This document shows, piece by piece, positions 61,635-64,000 of a stretch of 64,000 nucleotides of DNA. Within the stretch, counting starts at the first letter, position 1. Every line of letters begins with the position of its first letter. A model generated the notes under the pieces. It made no database searches, was not told where the DNA came from, and worked only from the letters and a program-made list of their open reading frames with translations. The DNA comes from Mycobacteroides chelonae (GTDB taxonomy: Bacteria > Actinomycetota > Actinomycetes > Mycobacteriales > Mycobacteriaceae), in NCBI GenBank assembly GCA_014204435.1, contig JACHLF010000004.1, positions 186,001 through 250,000 of the forward strand, read 5' to 3'. The position numbers and the translations under genes are program-made.

Positions 61635-63011
61635 TCAGATCAGCGTGCCCGGGTTCAGGATGCCGGCCGGGTCGAGAGCCAGCTTGATCCGCCGATTCAC
61701 CTCGAGCACCTCAGGTCCGACCTGATCGCCCAGCCATGGCTTCTTGAGACGCCCCACCCCATGCTCGCCGGTGATGGTGCCGCCGAGAGAGATCGCCAGA
61801 TCCATGATTTGTCCGAACGCCGTGTGGGCGCGCTGCGATTCGTCGAGGTTGTTGGGGTCATACACGATGAGCGGATGGGTATTGCCGTCGCCGGCGTGCG
61901 CGATTACCGAGATCAGTAAGCGGTGCCGTGCGGCAATGGCTTCGACTCCTTCCACCAGCTGGGCCAGCTGCGGCAGTGGAACGCCCACGTCTTCGAGCAG
62001 CAGTGGGCCCTTTGCCTCCACGGCGGGGATTGCGAACCTTCGTGCCGCGACGAACGCCTCACCCTCCTCCTGGTTATCGGTGGAAAAGACTTCGGCGGCA
62101 TGGTGATCGGTGAAGATGCGCGAGATGAGCTCGGCATCCTCCGCGGAGGTTGAGCCGCGCTCATCCGACCGGGCCACCAGCATGGCCGCGGCCTTGCGGT
62201 CCAACCCCATCCGAAGCTTGTCCTCCACGGCGTTGATCGCCACCGAGTCCATGAACTCCAGCATCGAGGGCCGGATCTGCGCGGTGATCGCGAGGACGGC
62301 ATTGGTCGCATCGTGCACCGACGAGAAGGTCGCCACCACGGTGCACGGAGGCGGCTGCGCGGGGAGCAGCCGCAGGGTGACTTCGGTGATCACGCCCAGG
62401 GTGCCCTCGCTGCCGATGAAGAGCTTGGTAAGACTCAGTCCGGCAACATCTTTGAGACGCGGTCCCCCCAGCCTGAGGATGGTGCCGTCGGCCAGGACTA
62501 CGTGCATTCCCAGCACGTAGTCGGTAGTCACGCCGTATTTGACACAGCACAACCCGCCGGCATTGGTGGCGATGTTGCCGCCGATGCTGCAGATCTCGAA
62601 GGACGAGGGGTCTGGTGGATACCAGAGGCCGTGTTCGGACGCGGCTGTCTTCACCTCCGCGTTGAGGACGCCGGGCTGAGTGATCGCGACGCGCGTGGCG
62701 GTGTCGATCGTGATGGCGCGCATCCGCTCGGTCGACAGCACGATGGCGCCGTCCTGGGCGGTGGATCCGCCGGATAGGCCGGTGCCTGCGCCACGGGGCA
62801 CCACGGGAATGCGATGTGTACTGGCCCATGTGAGGGCGGTGGATACCTCTTCGGTGCTGTTGGGCCGCACCACCGCCAGTGGTGTTCCGGCGTCCGGATC
62901 GAAGGCCCGGTCTTGTCGATACGAGGCGGTGATGTCGGGGTCGGTGATGACCGCGCCGTCACCGAGGGCGGCGACCAATTCAGAAAGCACCGCGAGGGCG
63001 TCCTGGCTCAT
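61635..63011 (-). CDS. FAD-linked glycolate/D-2-hydroxyacid oxidase subunit (Rv1257c-like)
   Basis: A 458-residue GlcD-type flavoprotein. FAD-binding PVVPRGAGTGLSGGSTAQDG (about 71-90), ICSIGGNIATNAGGLCCVKY (about 139), LFIGSEGTLGVITEVTL (about 195), C-terminal metal/active-site HAGDGNTHPLIVYD (about 365), and TGEHGVGRLKKPWLG (about 418). It likely oxidises a 2-hydroxyacid and gives electrons to the respiratory chain or a redox cofactor. ATG 63011 overlaps the stop of the upstream SDR gene (ATGA). The frame remains open further upstream only because it runs through that gene. Confidence 0.9.
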   Translation of the reverse strand: MSQDALAVLSELVAALGDGAVITDPDITASYRQDRAFDPDAGTPLAVVRPNSTEEVSTALTWASTHRIPVVPRGAGTGLSGGSTAQDGAIVLSTERMRAITIDTATRVAITQPGVLNAEVKTAASEHGLWYPPDPSSFEICSIGGNIATNAGGLCCVKYGVTTDYVLGMHVVLADGTILRLGGPRLKDVAGLSLTKLFIGSEGTLGVITEVTLRLLPAQPPPCTVVATFSSVHDATNAVLAITAQIRPSMLEFMDSVAINAVEDKLRMGLDRKAAAMLVARSDERGSTSAEDAELISRIFTDHHAAEVFSTDNQEEGEAFVAARRFAIPAVEAKGPLLLEDVGVPLPQLAQLVEGVEAIAARHRLLISVIAHAGDGNTHPLIVYDPNNLDESQRAHTAFGQIMDLAISLGGTITGEHGVGRLKKPWLGDQVGPEVLEVNRRIKLALDPAGILNPGTLI

Positions 63012-63841
63012 ATCATTCGTGCCGTCGCACCGGCGTCGATCGGCAGTACGGTCCCGGTGATGTGCGAGCTGGCCTCGTGGACCAGGAACAACACCGCGCG
63101 GGTGACTTCTTCGGGCTTGAGGAAGGGGGCGTACTGCAGGTGCAGGGAGGCGAAGACGGATTCGACGTCCTTGAGTGTCGGCTTCTCCAGGTCGGGGCGC
63201 ATGGTGCCGAAAATGAAATCGTTTTGGGTCATGGGTGTTTCGATGTTGCCCGGAGCAACGGCGTTCACGGTGATGCCGTAACCGACGAGGTCGTGGGCGG
63301 CACATTTGGTCAATCCGATGACGCCCCACTTCGACGAGACATAAGAGGCTTGAGCGAAGTTTGCGCTGTGTCCGAGCATCGACGACACGGTGACGATGCG
63401 GCCGTAGTTCCGCTTGATCATGCCCGGTGCCACTGCCGAAATGGTGTTGAAGGTCCCGGTGAGGTTGGTGCCGATGACCTCGTCCCACTGCGCGGACTCG
63501 ACCTCGGGCAGCATTGCGATGGTGCTGATGCCGGCGTTGGTTATGGCGATGTCTATTCCGCCGAGCAAGTCCTCGGTTTCGGCGACAAACGATTCCAGTG
63601 CGGCCCTGTCCTTCACGTCCACCTTGGCCGAGATGCATCGGCGGCCGGTCTTTTCGACCAGGGCGACTGTCTCGGCGAGGTCATCCTCGGTCGCCAGCGG
63701 ATATCCCACGACGTCGCTGTTCTCGCAGCGATCGCAGATCGCGACGTCGGCGCCCGCCTCGGCCAGCGCCAGGGCGTGTGAACGGCCCATGCCGCGCGCG
63801 CCGCCGGTGATCAGTGCAGTTTTTCCCTCGAAGTCACCCAC
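63008..63841 (-). CDS. SDR-family oxidoreductase, mycofactocin-coupled type
   Basis: A 277-residue SDR. NAD loop TGGARGMGRSHALALAEAG (about 12-30), acidic end DRCENSDVVGYPLATEDDLA (about 39-58), NAG at about 105, catalytic Ser in TVSSMLG, and YVSSKWG with Tyr and Lys (about 158-162). The insertion with YPLATEDDLAETV after strand 2 is the mark of SDRs that keep NAD bound and pass electrons to mycofactocin, as I recall. So an alcohol dehydrogenase working through that redox cofactor is likely. No mycofactocin synthesis gene lies in the window. It is translationally coupled to the FAD oxidase downstream. Confidence 0.85.
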   Translation of the reverse strand: MGDFEGKTALITGGARGMGRSHALALAEAGADVAICDRCENSDVVGYPLATEDDLAETVALVEKTGRRCISAKVDVKDRAALESFVAETEDLLGGIDIAITNAGISTIAMLPEVESAQWDEVIGTNLTGTFNTISAVAPGMIKRNYGRIVTVSSMLGHSANFAQASYVSSKWGVIGLTKCAAHDLVGYGITVNAVAPGNIETPMTQNDFIFGTMRPDLEKPTLKDVESVFASLHLQYAPFLKPEEVTRAVLFLVHEASSHITGTVLPIDAGATARMI

Positions 63842-63875
63842 GGAGCCGACCCTACCGATTCAGATCCTTGCGAGG

Positions 63876-64000
63876 CTACGGATCGTCCTGGTCCAACTCA
63901 CGCAACACGGGCATCCGGGTGCTCGCGATCGCGATCAGCAGCATGGGCACACCGATGATCGTCAGCGTGGCGGCGACGCCGAACTTATCGGCGATGGGAC
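63876..64000 (-). CDS. C-terminal end of a membrane transporter (partial)
   Basis: The stop TAG is at 63876-63878. The visible 40 residues read ADKFGVAATLTIIGVPMLLI, then IAIASTRMPVLRELDQDDP. This is a last membrane helix of about 20 residues with a short acidic tail, as at the end of a major facilitator. The position fits Rv1258c (Tap efflux pump), but too little is present to be sure. The rest lies beyond the window edge. Confidence 0.5.
   Translation of the reverse strand, partial: PIADKFGVAATLTIIGVPMLLIAIASTRMPVLRELDQDDP

Overview
The window is high-GC DNA, almost wholly protein-coding, with no tRNA, rRNA, CRISPR array, prophage or insertion sequence that I could see. Gene content and order follow the Mycobacterium tuberculosis segment from putB (Rv1188) to about Rv1258c: fadD36, dapD/dapE, LOG protein, fadD6, folP2, gpgS, tagA, glgA/glgC, the Rv1217c-Rv1219c efflux locus, sigE-rseA-htrA-tatB, mrp, lpqY-sugABC, corA, kgd, Rv1251c, lprE, deaD and cyp130. 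Gaps and extra genes relative to tuberculosis suggest a rapidly growing mycobacterium. The Mycobacteroides abscessus-chelonae group is my best guess, from recall and not from a search.

Layout. 1-5.5 kb: end of proline dehydrogenase, an acyl-CoA ligase, a broken DinB-fold gene, an SGNH esterase and the divergent lysine/DAP pair dapD/dapE. 5.4-13.5 kb: AraC remnant, two LOG nucleosidases, fadD6, an HNH protein, a broken epimerase, folP2-gpgS, a broken PNPOx-like gene, a DivIVA-like membrane protein, tagA and a DUF3117 gene. 13.5-16.1 kb: divergent glycogen/glucan genes glgA and glgC. 16.1-20.5 kb: a broken ICMT gene, an ABC efflux pump with its TetR regulator, and an O-methyltransferase. 20.5-26.3 kb: envelope stress (sigE, rseA, htrA), tatB, mrp and a lytic transglycosylase. 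26.5-35.3 kb: a citrate-lyase-beta-like enzyme, two envelope/stress proteins, the LpqY-SugABC trehalose importer followed by a SUFU-domain gene, and corA. 35.4-43 kb: MarC, malic enzyme with an orphan substrate-binding lipoprotein, two beta-lactamase-fold paralogues, two SDR paralogues and a methyltransferase with an internal deletion. 43.4-52.7 kb: kgd, two drug-efflux MFS proteins, an NTF2-like protein and an FAD oxidase. 52.7-64 kb: a nuclease-helicase fusion, lprE, deaD, an acyltransferase, TetR-CYP130, and an FAD oxidase with a mycofactocin-type SDR.

Two themes stand out. First, many start codons sit 5-8 bases downstream of a TANNNT hexamer, the arrangement expected for leaderless mycobacterial mRNAs. 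At dapD/dapE two such hexamers overlap back to back in a start-to-start gap of only 23 bases. At rseA-htrA the stop codon of one gene forms the first half of the next gene's -10. Second, six accessory genes (DinB, AraC, epimerase, PNPOx-like, ICMT, methyltransferase) appear to carry internal losses of roughly 20-110 codons, several with frameshifts, while every core gene looks intact. This looks like recent decay by short deletions. The most unusual coding feature is an exact threefold 33-base repeat that extends the N-terminus of GlgA. I did not find a clear new defence or biosynthetic system.
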